Below, piece by piece: positions 18,443-27,838 of a stretch of DNA of 64,000 nucleotides; within the stretch, counting starts at the first letter, position 1, and each line of letters starts with the position of its first letter. The stretch is from Fimbriimonadaceae bacterium (GTDB lineage Bacteria > Armatimonadota > UBA10988), in NCBI GenBank assembly GCA_020850355.1, contig JADZEX010000067.1, forward strand, positions 62,001 to 126,000, written 5' to 3'. The notes under the pieces are model-generated. The model saw nothing but the letters and a program-made list of their open reading frames with translations, searched no databases and was not told the origin of the DNA. The position numbers and the translations under genes were made by a program.

Positions 18443-19450
18443 TCACCGCCAGGCATACTCCGCCAGCACCGGGCGGTGGTCGGAGCCGGGCGTTGGCAGG
18501 ACCCGGCAGCTCAGCGGTCGCAGTTCCGGGCTGGACCAGAGGTAGTCGATCCGCAGCAGGGGCAGGCGCCGGTGGTAGGTGTAGCCGGTGCCGCCCCCGA
18601 CGGCGGCGAAGGCGTCGGTGTAGCGGGCGGCAAACTGGCCGTAGAGGCGACCGCGGGGCGGGGTGTTGAAGTCGCCGGCGATCAGCAGGGGGCCCCTGAC
18701 CTGGGCGGCGGACTGCAGCACGCCGGCCGCCTGTTGCAGCCGGAACTCGTGCCAGCGGGCGACGTCCCGCCGGTAGCCGCGCAGGCCGTGCTCGAAGGTC
18801 TCGCGACCGATGGCGGTTTCGAGGTGGGTCGCGATCACAGCCAGCGGGTGGTCGCCGACCAGTAGGGTTGCCCGCAGGTAGCCGAACAGCCGGGGCATTG
18901 CCGGCAGCTCGACGTAGTGCGCCTCGCGCAACGGCCAGCGGCTGAAGATCCGCAGCTCACCGCCAGCGGCGCGGTGCCAGCCGGCGAAGGCCGCGTCGAT
19001 GGCCGGGCCCGGATCGGTGCCTCCGGCGGGTGGGATGACCTCCTGCAGGCAGACCAGATCGGCCCGGCAGCGCTCCGCCAGGGCGGCCACGGCGGCGGCT
19101 CCGGCGAGGCCGTAGTAGGTGTTGTACGTCAACACCCGCAGCGCCACGGGGCTGCCGGAGCGGCGCAGCGGCGCCAGCCGCAGGTCCAGGAAGAGCCCCG
19201 GTGTGGCCAGCAGCAGGAGCAGCGCCAGCCAGCGCTGCCGGCCCGGGTAGCGCAGCCGCCAGAGCAGCACCAACAGGCCGGGCAGCAGCAGCGGCAGTTG
19301 CGGCCCGTAGGTCAGCGTCAGAGCCAACCAGTGGCCCTCGCCGACGAGTCGCTGCACCGCCAGCAGCAGCAGCCAGGCTGCGATGGTGGCGGCTGTCAGC
19401 CGCTGCAGCCGGCGGCTGGGAAGCGGCGTGGCGGCGGCTGCTCCCGTCAC
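18443..19450 (-). CDS. Endonuclease/exonuclease/phosphatase-family membrane protein
   Basis: 335 residues from GTG 19450, which overlaps the upstream stop (GTGA). About three hydrophobic segments in the first 100 residues (AWLLLLAVQ, LPLLLPGLLVLLW, WLALLLLLATPGLFL) are followed by an EEP domain: RVLTYNTYYG, VCLQEV (catalytic Glu), ATHLE, AGDFNTPP, and the SDHRPVLAEY terminus with the catalytic His. Such proteins hydrolyse phosphodiesters or phospholipids outside the membrane. The substrate cannot be told. Confidence 0.85.
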   Translation of the reverse strand: MTGAAAATPLPSRRLQRLTAATIAAWLLLLAVQRLVGEGHWLALTLTYGPQLPLLLPGLLVLLWRLRYPGRQRWLALLLLLATPGLFLDLRLAPLRRSGSPVALRVLTYNTYYGLAGAAAVAALAERCRADLVCLQEVIPPAGGTDPGPAIDAAFAGWHRAAGGELRIFSRWPLREAHYVELPAMPRLFGYLRATLLVGDHPLAVIATHLETAIGRETFEHGLRGYRRDVARWHEFRLQQAAGVLQSAAQVRGPLLIAGDFNTPPRGRLYGQFAARYTDAFAAVGGGTGYTYHRRLPLLRIDYLWSSPELRPLSCRVLPTPGSDHRPVLAEYAWR

Positions 19451-21531
19451 AGGGGCTCGACTCGCACGGCGTCGGCCGCGGCCCGACCTTCCTCCAGGAT
19501 CACGGCCACCGCGCCGCCGGTCAGTGGCAGCAGCTCGCTGGCGCACAGCACGGTGTCGCCGTTGACCGTCCCGCGCAGCCGGTTGCCACTCACTTCGAGG
19601 GTCAGTTGGTAGGGCTGGTCGTACGGCAGCTCAAGCGGCTGCCGGGCCAGGACGTGGCGGTCGTGCAGGCACTTCTCCAGCCGCACCTCGCCGGCCGTCG
19701 GGTCCAACAGCAGGGCATACCAGCGGCGCATCCCCTGGGCCCGCACCGCCAGGCCGCAACAACCGCAGAGGTGCGGCGTGATGGTCGTGCTGGCGCGGTA
19801 GTCCGTCCACTCTCGAGTGCCCTGCAGCAGCAGCCCCAGACCTTCGTTCTGCACCAACCGGGGCAGCTCGCCGCTGTGGTCGAGGCCGTTGATCCAGGCC
19901 GCCGTGGCCGCTGGGCAGTCCGCCACCGGCCGCAGCGTGACCTCCGGGGTGCCGCTCCAGGTCAGCCAGTCGAGCAGGACGGTGCCGCTGGCGGGAACCG
20001 TGGAGGCCATCTCGAGGCCGATCTCCGCGATCGGCCGGCCGCCGAGATCCGGCACCCGCCAGGCCAACTCGACGCTGGCGCCGGGCAGCAACTCGACCGG
20101 GGTGGCGCGACAGATGGCCAGCCGGTCGCCGGTTTCGTAATGGCGCAGCTGCAGCCCCACGGTCAGCGGCTGCGGGTTGCTGGCGGGAGCGGCGATCGCC
20201 GCGGTGACGGTCTGGCCAGGGTAGAGCGTCGGGCTGGCCAGGACGCCATAGCCGGCCATCTTCATGGCGCTCGGCGGCACGAAGGTCGCCGTCGCCACCC
20301 GCGCCGGCCGCCCCGGCGCCAGGCCGCGGACCTTCAGCGCCAGCAGCGGCCGGCCCTCGACCAGCTTGTTGACCACCTTCACCGTGCCCCGGCCGGCGGG
20401 GGAGTCTTCGGGCTGGAAGCCCTGCACCGCCCCCGGCGCCGCGAAGTGGAACCGCGCCCCGCGCTTCGGCTCCAGCGGCGGTTCGCCCGCCAGGCTGCGG
20501 CCGAGGTTGGCAAGGTAGACCGCCTCCCGCAAGGCGTCGGTGATGCAGCGGCCACCGTCGGCCGTCGGCAGGAAGAGCCGGTCGGCCACTGGTCCCCGCC
20601 AATCAGGGCCGGCGTCGATGGCGGCCAGGCCGCCACGAACCCCCAGCAGGCAGCCGACGTTGGCGGAGTTGCAGTCGGTATCCCAGCCGCAGGTGTTGAC
20701 GATCATCAGCGACTTCTGAAAGTCGCCGTCGCCCCACAGGAGCGCCAGGATGATCAGCCCGTGGTTCGGCACCATGTGGCAGCCGCCGCCGTACTTGTGG
20801 TAGCCGTAGGCCTCGTCAAGCCGGCGGCGGGCCTCGCGCCAGTCGGCGGTCTCGCTGCGCCAGCGGCGCAGGTCGCCGATCATCTGGGCGATCACGCAGT
20901 CCGCGGGAATCTGCGCCAGGCCGCTGTCGAGCAAGCGATCGAGGTCGGCTTCCTCAAAGGCCGCCGCCTCCATCGCCGCGATCACCTGCGCCCCGTAGAT
21001 CGCTTCGCCATCGTGCGAGACGGATCCGGCGCGCCGCGCGAAGTCGGCCGCCAGCGCCGGGTTGCCGGGACAGATCAGCCCCCAGCCGTCGATGAAGATC
21101 TGCGCTCCGATTTGCTCGGCGACGACCCGCCCGTTGAGCGCGATGCTGCCCGAGCGGGGCGCCGGGATGCCGTGCTTCAGCCGCAAGAAGGCGGTGTGCT
21201 CGGTCGAGGTGCCCAGGCCGCCCCACCACAAGATGGTGCGCTTCTCGATCAGGTAGTTCAGCCAGGTCTGCCCGATCTGCTCGGCGGTCAGCCCCGCGTC
21301 GAGGCCGTGGTCTTCGAGCGACCGGACGAACGTGAAGGTGCCCGAGATGTCATCGTCGGTGACCACCAGCGGGACACCGCGCTGCTCGTGGACGTAGTAC
21401 CAGATCTCGCCGAGCTCGGCTTCGATCCGCTCGTGCGACCATCCCTCGAACGGCCGGCCGAGGTAGACGCCGATGATCTTGCCGAGCACACCGGCGTAGA
21501 CACGGTCGAGGTAGTCGCTGGGGAGGGCCAC
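19447..21531 (-). CDS. ADP-ribosylglycohydrolase-family protein with C-terminal beta domains
   Basis: 694 residues from GTG 21531 (AGGAG about 8 bases upstream); an upstream TTG-like extension is rejected. Residues about 1-340 form an ADP-ribosylglycohydrolase fold with VVTDDDISGT (metal Asp pair) and CGWDTDCNSANVG (second metal motif). The remaining half is beta-rich with a concanavalin-like end (about 530-694: LEVSGNRLRGTVNGDTV). The family removes ADP-ribose or hydrolyses related glycosides. Fusion to a lectin-like region suggests a carbohydrate or glycoside substrate rather than protein ADP-ribose (inference). Confidence 0.82.
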   Translation of the reverse strand: MALPSDYLDRVYAGVLGKIIGVYLGRPFEGWSHERIEAELGEIWYYVHEQRGVPLVVTDDDISGTFTFVRSLEDHGLDAGLTAEQIGQTWLNYLIEKRTILWWGGLGTSTEHTAFLRLKHGIPAPRSGSIALNGRVVAEQIGAQIFIDGWGLICPGNPALAADFARRAGSVSHDGEAIYGAQVIAAMEAAAFEEADLDRLLDSGLAQIPADCVIAQMIGDLRRWRSETADWREARRRLDEAYGYHKYGGGCHMVPNHGLIILALLWGDGDFQKSLMIVNTCGWDTDCNSANVGCLLGVRGGLAAIDAGPDWRGPVADRLFLPTADGGRCITDALREAVYLANLGRSLAGEPPLEPKRGARFHFAAPGAVQGFQPEDSPAGRGTVKVVNKLVEGRPLLALKVRGLAPGRPARVATATFVPPSAMKMAGYGVLASPTLYPGQTVTAAIAAPASNPQPLTVGLQLRHYETGDRLAICRATPVELLPGASVELAWRVPDLGGRPIAEIGLEMASTVPASGTVLLDWLTWSGTPEVTLRPVADCPAATAAWINGLDHSGELPRLVQNEGLGLLLQGTREWTDYRASTTITPHLCGCCGLAVRAQGMRRWYALLLDPTAGEVRLEKCLHDRHVLARQPLELPYDQPYQLTLEVSGNRLRGTVNGDTVLCASELLPLTGGAVAVILEEGRAAADAVRVEPL

Positions 21532-21688
21532 CGCTGCTGCTCCTGCCCGGTAGGTTGGCGTGCCGGCCGGCAGGTCCTGCCGGGTGGGCGCCGAATCAAG
21601 CGCTCGCGGTACCGGCGCTGTTACAGCCGGACTGGCACGGTGGGGCACAGTTCGGCGTTGGGGGAGGTAGAGACCCTTGGAGAGAGCC

Positions 21689-23137
21689 ATGCGGCGGTGG
21701 TTTGTCGTGACTGGGCTGGGCCTCCTCGCGCTGCGCGCGGCGGTGGCGTTTGTCTACGTACCAACCCGCGGCGACCTCCGGGCCACCTTCCACCTGACCT
21801 CGGCCGACGCCCTGCAGCTCGGTTCGTGCCCCGAGGCGCTGGTGTTTGTCGTCGAACCGAGCCGTCTGCGGGCGGTGGCGGCCGACGATGGCGACGTCGT
21901 CTGGGACCTGCCCGCGCCGGACGGCTTCAGCTTTGGCGACGCTCCGCTGCCGGCTGGCGACGCCGTGCTGGCAATCGCCCGCAACGGCGACACCCCGGCC
22001 CAGGCGGTGGTGCAGTGCGTCGAGTTGGACAGCCCGCGCCAGGCCAAGGTGCGCTGGCGACAGGAGGCCCTCAGCGTGCCGCGGGGTGGGGTGCATGTGC
22101 CGCTGACCGCCGGCGCCGAGGGCGTGCCGTTGGGTGTGGTGCTGCTGCTGGCCGGGGAGCAACTGCACGTCCTGGACCTCGACGATGGTCGCGCCCTGGC
22201 CCGGGTGACCGTCGGCTACACCACCACCGCGCCCATTTGGGACGGCCCCTATGGGTTGCTGGCGCTGGCTACCGGACCGGCTCTGCAAGCCGTCCAGGTC
22301 GACCCACGGAGCGGCAACGTCGGCGTCTGTAAGGTGGAGCTGCCCGGCGGCGACCGCGTCACTGGGATGCGCTTCGACGCCGTCATGGACCGCCTGGTGA
22401 TGCAGGGCGCGACCCGCCGCTACGCCGCTGACTTCGTGTTCATCCCGACCCGCGGCGAGCCGACCACCAAGGGCGTCGTGCGGCTGACCGGCGAGCCCGA
22501 CGACGAAGTCCGCAGCGTCGGCGAGTGGCTGCTGCTGGCCAACGCCAAGGGGCTCCGCGCGGTGACTGCCGAGGACGGCCGACAGCGCTGGCAGTACCGT
22601 CCGCCCATCGGCTGGGAACTGCAGACGCCGGTCCAGGCCTCGACCGACCGGGTGCTGGTCGAACTGCGCGGCGAGGGCGGGCAAGCCCGCCTGGTGGTTC
22701 TGGAGACCCGCAGCGGCACGGCGCGCTGGCAAGCCGAGCCGACCGGCCTGGCCACCGGCGGCGCGCGGCTGCCGCTCGCCGAGAACCCGGAGCGCGACCT
22801 TGGTGTGGTGGCCACCCTGGAGGCTGGCGAGCTGGTCGTCCGCGATGCGGCCAACGGTGAGCTGCGCGGCCGGCGGCGCGTCGGCACCGTCGGTGGCCCG
22901 GTGCTGTGGGTCGCCGACAGCGGCTTCGCCACCACCAGCGACGGATACGAATCCGCCGACGGCCGGCACGGACCGGCGGTCGTCGGCTTCGACCTTCTGG
23001 CCGCTTGCCTGCCCGACGACCCCTCCCGCGACTGGCGCTGGCGCCTGCCCCGCGACGAGGAGGTGCTGGAGCTGGGCTGGCTGCCCGACGCCGGCATCCT
23101 GACCGTGCGCACCGCGGCGGCGACGTACCTGTTCTAG
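21689..23137 (+). CDS. Beta-propeller (PQQ-like) repeat protein with internal duplication
   Basis: 482 residues. ATG 21689 has GGAG 8 bases upstream and starts with an N-terminal hydrophobic segment (WFVVTGLGLLALRAAVAF), a signal peptide or anchor. Repeats of the type LRAVAADDGDVVWDLP and LRAVTAEDGRQRWQYRP indicate PQQ-like blades. The two halves appear duplicated: FVYVPTRGD near residue 20 corresponds to FVFIPTRGE near 250. The role is unknown; propellers of this sort often assemble outer-membrane proteins or bind ligands. Confidence 0.75.
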   Translation: MRRWFVVTGLGLLALRAAVAFVYVPTRGDLRATFHLTSADALQLGSCPEALVFVVEPSRLRAVAADDGDVVWDLPAPDGFSFGDAPLPAGDAVLAIARNGDTPAQAVVQCVELDSPRQAKVRWRQEALSVPRGGVHVPLTAGAEGVPLGVVLLLAGEQLHVLDLDDGRALARVTVGYTTTAPIWDGPYGLLALATGPALQAVQVDPRSGNVGVCKVELPGGDRVTGMRFDAVMDRLVMQGATRRYAADFVFIPTRGEPTTKGVVRLTGEPDDEVRSVGEWLLLANAKGLRAVTAEDGRQRWQYRPPIGWELQTPVQASTDRVLVELRGEGGQARLVVLETRSGTARWQAEPTGLATGGARLPLAENPERDLGVVATLEAGELVVRDAANGELRGRRRVGTVGGPVLWVADSGFATTSDGYESADGRHGPAVVGFDLLAACLPDDPSRDWRWRLPRDEEVLELGWLPDAGILTVRTAAATYLF

Positions 23138-23664
23138 GGCTGGCTCCGCGACAGTCCGCGCTCGCCGTCAGCGGCCGTCGTGCCGCGCGCCAGGCTGACG
23201 GCGCCGGTGGGCACCTCGCGGACCCGCGGCACGGTCCGGCCGTGGCGTTGCCAGAGTTGCTGCTGGATGTCCTCCACCAGCTCGTTCCAGTATTGCACGT
23301 GCCGGTCCACCAGCACCTCGCCCTGCAGCTTCAGCAGGTGGGCGCCGTCCGGCCGGATCACGAGGTGTTCCAGGTCGTCCCAGCGGTGCAGCCGCGCGCG
23401 CCCGAAGTTGAGTAGTTCCAGCAGACCATCGGCGGTGAGCTGCCAGCCGCGCCGGTCGACCAGCGTCACCGCGGAGCCGATCGACAGGCCGACGGTCAGG
23501 ATCAGGACGACCACGCCGCCCGTCTGGTACCCGCCGCGGTGCAGCAGCAGGTCGAGCAGCAGGCCGCACAGCAGCACTCGGATCAGCCGCCGCCGCCAGG
23601 CTTGACGGGCCGCTGGCGACGCTGCGGTGCAACGGTAAGTCCGCTCGACGGGCGGCGCGGACAC
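23134..23664 (-). CDS. Membrane protein of unknown function
   Basis: 176 residues. Two close hydrophobic segments (LIRVLLCGLLLDLLL and VVVLILTVGLSIGSAVTLV, about 27-65) are followed by a soluble C-terminal part with alternating beta strands (WQLTADGLLELL...HRWDDLEHLVIRPDG) resembling a PH-like bacterial membrane-associated domain. The start is GTG 23664, 7 bases after the nucleotidyltransferase stop, with no strong ribosome-binding site. The 3' end overlaps the convergent propeller gene by 4 bases. Confidence 0.65.
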   Translation of the reverse strand: MSAPPVERTYRCTAASPAARQAWRRRLIRVLLCGLLLDLLLHRGGYQTGGVVVLILTVGLSIGSAVTLVDRRGWQLTADGLLELLNFGRARLHRWDDLEHLVIRPDGAHLLKLQGEVLVDRHVQYWNELVEDIQQQLWQRHGRTVPRVREVPTGAVSLARGTTAADGERGLSRSQP

Positions 23665-23670
23665 CGGGGG

Positions 23671-24735
23671 CTACACAATCTCGACCCGGCTCTGGTCACT
23701 GAGCATGAACCGGTTCACCCGCGGCTTGTCGGCCGCGCGGACCAGCTCCACCTCGTCTCCCAGCAAGCTGCCCTCGATCCGGGTATGGACGTCGAGGATT
23801 TGGCAGCCAGCCAGCACGATGCTGTACTCGATCTCGCTCCCGCGGACGGTGCAGTCGTGGTAGATGCTCGTGAACGGCCCGACGTAGCTGTCGGTGACCT
23901 TGGTGCGCTTGCCGATGATGGCCGGTCCGCGGATCACCGAGTTGATCACCTCAGCGCCTTCTTCGACCACCACATTGCCGAACAGCGCGCTCTTCGGGTC
24001 GACGTACCCATCCTGCTGCGCCGGCAGGTGTTCGAGGACCAGGCGATTGGCCTCCAACAGGTCGATCGGCTTGCCGGTGTCTTTCCACCAGCCGGTGATC
24101 TCGGAGTAGGTGACCTGCCGGCCGTTGGTCAGCAGCCACTGGTGCGCATCACTGATCTCGAGCTCGCCGCGGGCCGAGGGTTCGATGGCGTGGCAGGCCT
24201 CGAAGATGCTGGAGTCGTAGAGATAGATGCCCGCCACCGCGTACTTGCTCTTGGGGTGGGTCGGCTTCTCTTCGATCCCCACGATCCGATCCCCATCCAA
24301 CTCCGGCACGCCGAACCGCTCGGGGTCTTTGACCTTGGCGAGGGTCAGGTGGCAGTTGCTGCCGGCGGCCTGAAAGGCGTCGACGAAGCGTTGGATGCCA
24401 CCAACGACCATGTTGTCGCCGAGGTAGAACACAAACGGCTCAGCGCCGATGAAGGACTGGCTGATCTTGACGACATGCGCCAGCCCCAGCGGGGCCTCCT
24501 GCGGAATGTGGGTCAGGCTGACCCCGAACTGCGAGCCATCGCCGAGGCGGTCCGGCACTTCGCGGGAGTCGGCGCTGTAGACCACGCCGATGTCGGTGAT
24601 CCCGGCGTCGCGCAGGTAGTCGATGGCGTAGTGCAGGATCGGCTTGTTGGCGATCGGGATCAGGTGCTTGTTCTTGGTGTGGGTGATCGGCCGCAGCCGG
24701 GTCCCGCGGCCACCGCTGGTGATCAGTGCTTTCAT
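23671..24735 (-). CDS. Glucose-1-phosphate thymidylyltransferase, long form
   Basis: 354 residues. GGRGTRLRP (8-16) is the nucleotide loop and HLIPIANKPIL supplies the sugar-phosphate site; FYLGDNM carries the metal Asp; EKPTHPKSKYAVAGIYLYD and WWKDTGKPIDLLEAN follow. Residues about 245-354 form a left-handed beta-helix tail (SVIRGPAIIG, DSYVGPFTSI), as in long RmlA-type enzymes. It makes dTDP-glucose for deoxysugar synthesis. The rest of an rml set is not in the window, so the exact sugar product is uncertain. Confidence 0.88.
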   Translation of the reverse strand: MKALITSGGRGTRLRPITHTKNKHLIPIANKPILHYAIDYLRDAGITDIGVVYSADSREVPDRLGDGSQFGVSLTHIPQEAPLGLAHVVKISQSFIGAEPFVFYLGDNMVVGGIQRFVDAFQAAGSNCHLTLAKVKDPERFGVPELDGDRIVGIEEKPTHPKSKYAVAGIYLYDSSIFEACHAIEPSARGELEISDAHQWLLTNGRQVTYSEITGWWKDTGKPIDLLEANRLVLEHLPAQQDGYVDPKSALFGNVVVEEGAEVINSVIRGPAIIGKRTKVTDSYVGPFTSIYHDCTVRGSEIEYSIVLAGCQILDVHTRIEGSLLGDEVELVRAADKPRVNRFMLSDQSRVEIV

Positions 24736-24747
24736 CAGGCCACCTCG

Positions 24748-25707
24748 TCAGAGCCGCCGAAAATCAGGCGTTAGGAGTCCTGCGACGCGCTCGCCTGTGA
24801 AGTAATGCACGACACTGCGCGCGGCGTAGACTTTCAGCTCGTGCTGCGACTCCTCCGAGTAGTACCCCACATGCGGGGTGACCCAGACATCGGGCCGGTT
24901 CAACAACGGGTGATGCGGCTCGGGCGGCTCGTGCTCCAGGACGTCCAGCGCCGCCGCGCCGATCTGACCGCTGTCGAGGGCCGCGATCAGGGCCGCTTCG
25001 TCGATCAGACGGCCGCGGGCGGTGTTCACCAGCAGCGTACCGGGCTTGACCTGCGCCAAGGTGGCAGCGTTGATCAGATGGTGCGTCTCGCGAGTGGCCG
25101 GGCAAAGCAAGCAGATCAGGTCGCTCTCGGCGAGCAGCGTCGCCAGACTGACCAGCTCGACATTCTCCGGTGGCGAGGAGACGTAGGGGTCGTAGCCCAA
25201 CACGTCCATGCCCAGCGCGTTGGCGGTTAGGGCCACGCCGGAGCCCATCCGACCGAGGCCGATCAGGCCAATCGTCAGGCTGCTGGTCGGCAACACTTCG
25301 CGGCGGTCGCCGTAGTTGGTCCAGACCCCGGCCCGCGCCGCCTTGCGGGCGACATCGAGCCGGCGGTTGAGCGCCAGGACCAGCGCCATCGTGTGGGCGA
25401 CGGCCTCGTCGGTGCAGTAGCGCGGGCAGTGCGCCACGGCGACGTGGTGATCCTCGGCGGCTTCCAGATCGACCCGCCACTCGCCGATCCCCATCCGGGC
25501 CACCAGCCGCAACGAGTCGCAGGCCTCGAAGACCGCGCGGGTGACCGGCGCGAAGCGCGCCATCACCGCCTCCGCCCCGGCCGCGGCCGCGATCACCTCC
25601 CCGACCTCCTGGCAGTCGGCGAACACCACCTCGAAGCCGGCGGGTCGCAAGATGCCGAGGGCCGGCTCCATATCCCCCAGGTCCCAATCGGTGACCACCA
25701 GCTTCAA
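24748..25707 (-). CDS. D-isomer-specific 2-hydroxyacid dehydrogenase family protein
   Basis: 319 residues; the start is TTG 25707. GLIGLGRMGSG (near 148) is the NAD-binding loop. The catalytic triad is present: Arg in NTARG, Glu in LEHEPP, His in TPHVGYYSEES. This C-terminal pattern is like CtBP/phosphoglycerate-dehydrogenase-like members. No ACT domain, so it is unlikely to be the main SerA. The substrate cannot be told. Confidence 0.85.
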   Translation of the reverse strand: MKLVVTDWDLGDMEPALGILRPAGFEVVFADCQEVGEVIAAAAGAEAVMARFAPVTRAVFEACDSLRLVARMGIGEWRVDLEAAEDHHVAVAHCPRYCTDEAVAHTMALVLALNRRLDVARKAARAGVWTNYGDRREVLPTSSLTIGLIGLGRMGSGVALTANALGMDVLGYDPYVSSPPENVELVSLATLLAESDLICLLCPATRETHHLINAATLAQVKPGTLLVNTARGRLIDEAALIAALDSGQIGAAALDVLEHEPPEPHHPLLNRPDVWVTPHVGYYSEESQHELKVYAARSVVHYFTGERVAGLLTPDFRRL

Positions 25708-25776
25708 GGTCGTGCCACTCCCTCGTCGCGTCCCCTGCGCACGGCATGATCCGCCGGCCGCGGGTCGCCCGCGAGT

Positions 25777-25782
25777 ATTCTA
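25777..25782 (-). promoter_or_regulatory. Possible -10 box for the hydroxyacid dehydrogenase gene
   Basis: TAGAAT on the minus strand, about 70 bases before the TTG start at 25707. No good -35 was found, so it is a weak candidate. Confidence 0.25.
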
Positions 25783-25818
25783 CGACTCTGACGCGGATCT
25801 GGCTATCGGCAGGTGCCC

Positions 25819-25841
25819 GCCGGGCGGGCGCCCGGCCCGGC
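25819..25841 (-). terminator. GC-rich hairpin directly after the propeller gene stop
   Basis: GCCGGGC/GCCCGGC 7-bp arms around a 9-base loop, immediately after the stop codon at 25842. No U tract follows, so it is at most a weak or factor-assisted terminator. Confidence 0.3.
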
Positions 25842-27749
25842 CTACTGGGGCGGCTGCCAGCTATAGAGGTGAGAGCCGTTGGCGTAGTAGACCCGGCCGT
25901 TCAGCCAGTCCCCGCCGAAGGTCGGCGCGACCGCCGCCGGGGCCACCAGCCGGGGCTCGTGGGTCGCCGGATCGACCGCCGCGATGCCCTTGGCGAACAG
26001 CATGTAGAGCGCCTTGCCGGGCGCCTCGACGAAGATCCGGCAGCCCTGCTGGCTGGCGCTGGAGCCCAGCGTCGCGGTGGTGTCGAACTGCTGGATCATG
26101 GCGCGCGGGCTGGGATCGAAGACGAAGAACCGGGTGCGGTCGGCCATCCCATAGACCAGACCGTTGGGGCCGGCATGGAAGTCCAGGTAGCTGGTGACGC
26201 CCGGAATCGGCGCCTCGTGCCAGACGATCTGGCCGGTCGCCAGGTCGAACAGGTAGAGCTCCGCCAGCTTGGCCTTCTGCTCGCCGCCGGTGCCCGCCGC
26301 GATCGTCGAGCCGCCCAGGACCAGCGTCCCCGGCAGCGCGTGCAGCGCCGTCGTGGAGTGGTTCGGCAGCAACTCGGCGTGCTTGTAGCCCTTGGCCGAC
26401 CTGGTCTGCCGGTCCCAGACCAGCAGGCCGCCCCCGGTGTAGCCGTAGCCTGGGGTCCCGGCCAGCACCACGTGCCGCCCGTCGGGATGCACCAGCAGGG
26501 CGTGCGGGCGGTTGATGTCCGGCTCAAACTCCGCCAGGAACTGCGGGTTGCAGCCCTCTTGGCCCTTGACGGTTGGCACCCACGGCTGGCTGGGATCCCA
26601 TTCGAGCAGGAAGCCATGGCCGTAACCGCCGACGAAGAAGCGGGTCGCGTCGGCACCGACGGTGTTCCACTGCCCGTACGAAGCCCGGTTGGTCCAGGTG
26701 TCGGTCGGCGGGTGGTACCGGAAGGCGCGCATCGGGAAGGCGGTCCCGCCGCAGATGCTGCCGTCGGGCGCCGCCGCGACACCCATGATGTGGGCCCCCT
26801 CGCTGGTGTAGTCGAACCGGTGGACGAGCCGCTTCTTGTCCAGGTCCTCGACCACCAGTTGCTTCTCCACGGTGTCCAGGTTGATCAGCTTGCGGCCGCT
26901 CGGGAAGCTGGTGTGGACCAGCCCCTGACTGCCGGTGATGATCGGCTTGATCTTGCGGTCGGCCCACGTCCCGATCGGCCTGGCCTGGCCCTGGTAGAGC
27001 TCCAGCCAGCGGTCGTTGGCCGCCGTGTTGGGCTGTCCGTAGACCTTGCCGTTGAGGTCACGATAGACCGCCGCGCTGCCCTGGGTGCGCTCGGCCTCGG
27101 CCAGCAGCGGCGTCGCCTGGCCGGTTGTCGGGTTCAGCGCGATGATCTGGGCCGAGGTGCTGCCGACGGCGGTGTAGATCCAGCCCTGGTCGTCAGCGGC
27201 GATAGAGCGCGGGTACTGCCGCCAGTTCTGTTTGTAGACGTGGCCATAGTCCTTGAACTCGCCGGTGGCGGGGTTGTACATCGCCACGCCGCTGTCGGGG
27301 TAGGTCGTCGACCAGATCCGTCCCTGGTCGTCTTCCGTCATGCTCATCGCCATCTGCGGCACCGTCTGGCGGGTGAACGAGAAGGTCCGCGTCAGCGGGT
27401 CGAACTCGCTGAACCAACTGTTGAAATGGGTGTAGAACTTGCCGCGGCTCGAGAGCAGGCTGGCGTAGGGGCAATCGCCGCCGGGCGGGAAGGGCGTCTT
27501 GACCTGCTGCGCCGCGCCGCTAACGGCGTCGAGAACCAGGATGGCGTAGCCGCCGGTGTGGTCGAACAGCCAGGCCAGCGCCACATCGCGGCCGTCGCCG
27601 TCTCGGGTGCTGACAATGCCGCGGTGATTGCTGACCGGCGTCGCCACGCCGTGGTGCCGGAACCCGTTACCGAGATCCTCGGTCGCGGCGGGCAAGCCGG
27701 GCGACGCCAGCAGGGCGGGCAGGGCGGACAGCGAAAGCAGGCTCCTCAT
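25842..27749 (-). CDS. Secreted beta-propeller protein (SMP-30/virginiamycin-lyase-like)
   Basis: 635 residues from ATG 27749 with AGGAG 6 bases upstream. Signal peptide LLSLSALPALLASPGLPAA. Repeated blade-like units: DDQGRIWSTTYPDSGVAMYNP, DDQGWIYTAVGS, PDGSICGGTAFPMRAF, PDGRHVVLAGTPGYG. This pattern suits six- to seven-bladed propellers that bind or hydrolyse lactone-like or glycan ligands; no catalytic set is clear. A longer in-frame extension to 28676 is shadow over the alpha/beta hydrolase gene. Confidence 0.75.
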   Translation of the reverse strand: MRSLLSLSALPALLASPGLPAATEDLGNGFRHHGVATPVSNHRGIVSTRDGDGRDVALAWLFDHTGGYAILVLDAVSGAAQQVKTPFPPGGDCPYASLLSSRGKFYTHFNSWFSEFDPLTRTFSFTRQTVPQMAMSMTEDDQGRIWSTTYPDSGVAMYNPATGEFKDYGHVYKQNWRQYPRSIAADDQGWIYTAVGSTSAQIIALNPTTGQATPLLAEAERTQGSAAVYRDLNGKVYGQPNTAANDRWLELYQGQARPIGTWADRKIKPIITGSQGLVHTSFPSGRKLINLDTVEKQLVVEDLDKKRLVHRFDYTSEGAHIMGVAAAPDGSICGGTAFPMRAFRYHPPTDTWTNRASYGQWNTVGADATRFFVGGYGHGFLLEWDPSQPWVPTVKGQEGCNPQFLAEFEPDINRPHALLVHPDGRHVVLAGTPGYGYTGGGLLVWDRQTRSAKGYKHAELLPNHSTTALHALPGTLVLGGSTIAAGTGGEQKAKLAELYLFDLATGQIVWHEAPIPGVTSYLDFHAGPNGLVYGMADRTRFFVFDPSPRAMIQQFDTTATLGSSASQQGCRIFVEAPGKALYMLFAKGIAAVDPATHEPRLVAPAAVAPTFGGDWLNGRVYYANGSHLYSWQPPQ

Positions 27750-27838
27750 CGGCAGCTCCTGCCGGCAGTTTGGCTCACGCCAGCCGAATCCTGCGCCCCG
27801 CGGGGGCGAGTCCGGCCGGGGCGCGGGGGACACCAGCG

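Noticed and set aside
19201-22332. Very long plus-strand open frame opposite the ADP-ribosylglycohydrolase gene
   Set aside because: It is antisense shadow in GC-rich codons: Arg/Gly/Ala/Pro-rich with no motif, while the minus strand has a complete family signature.
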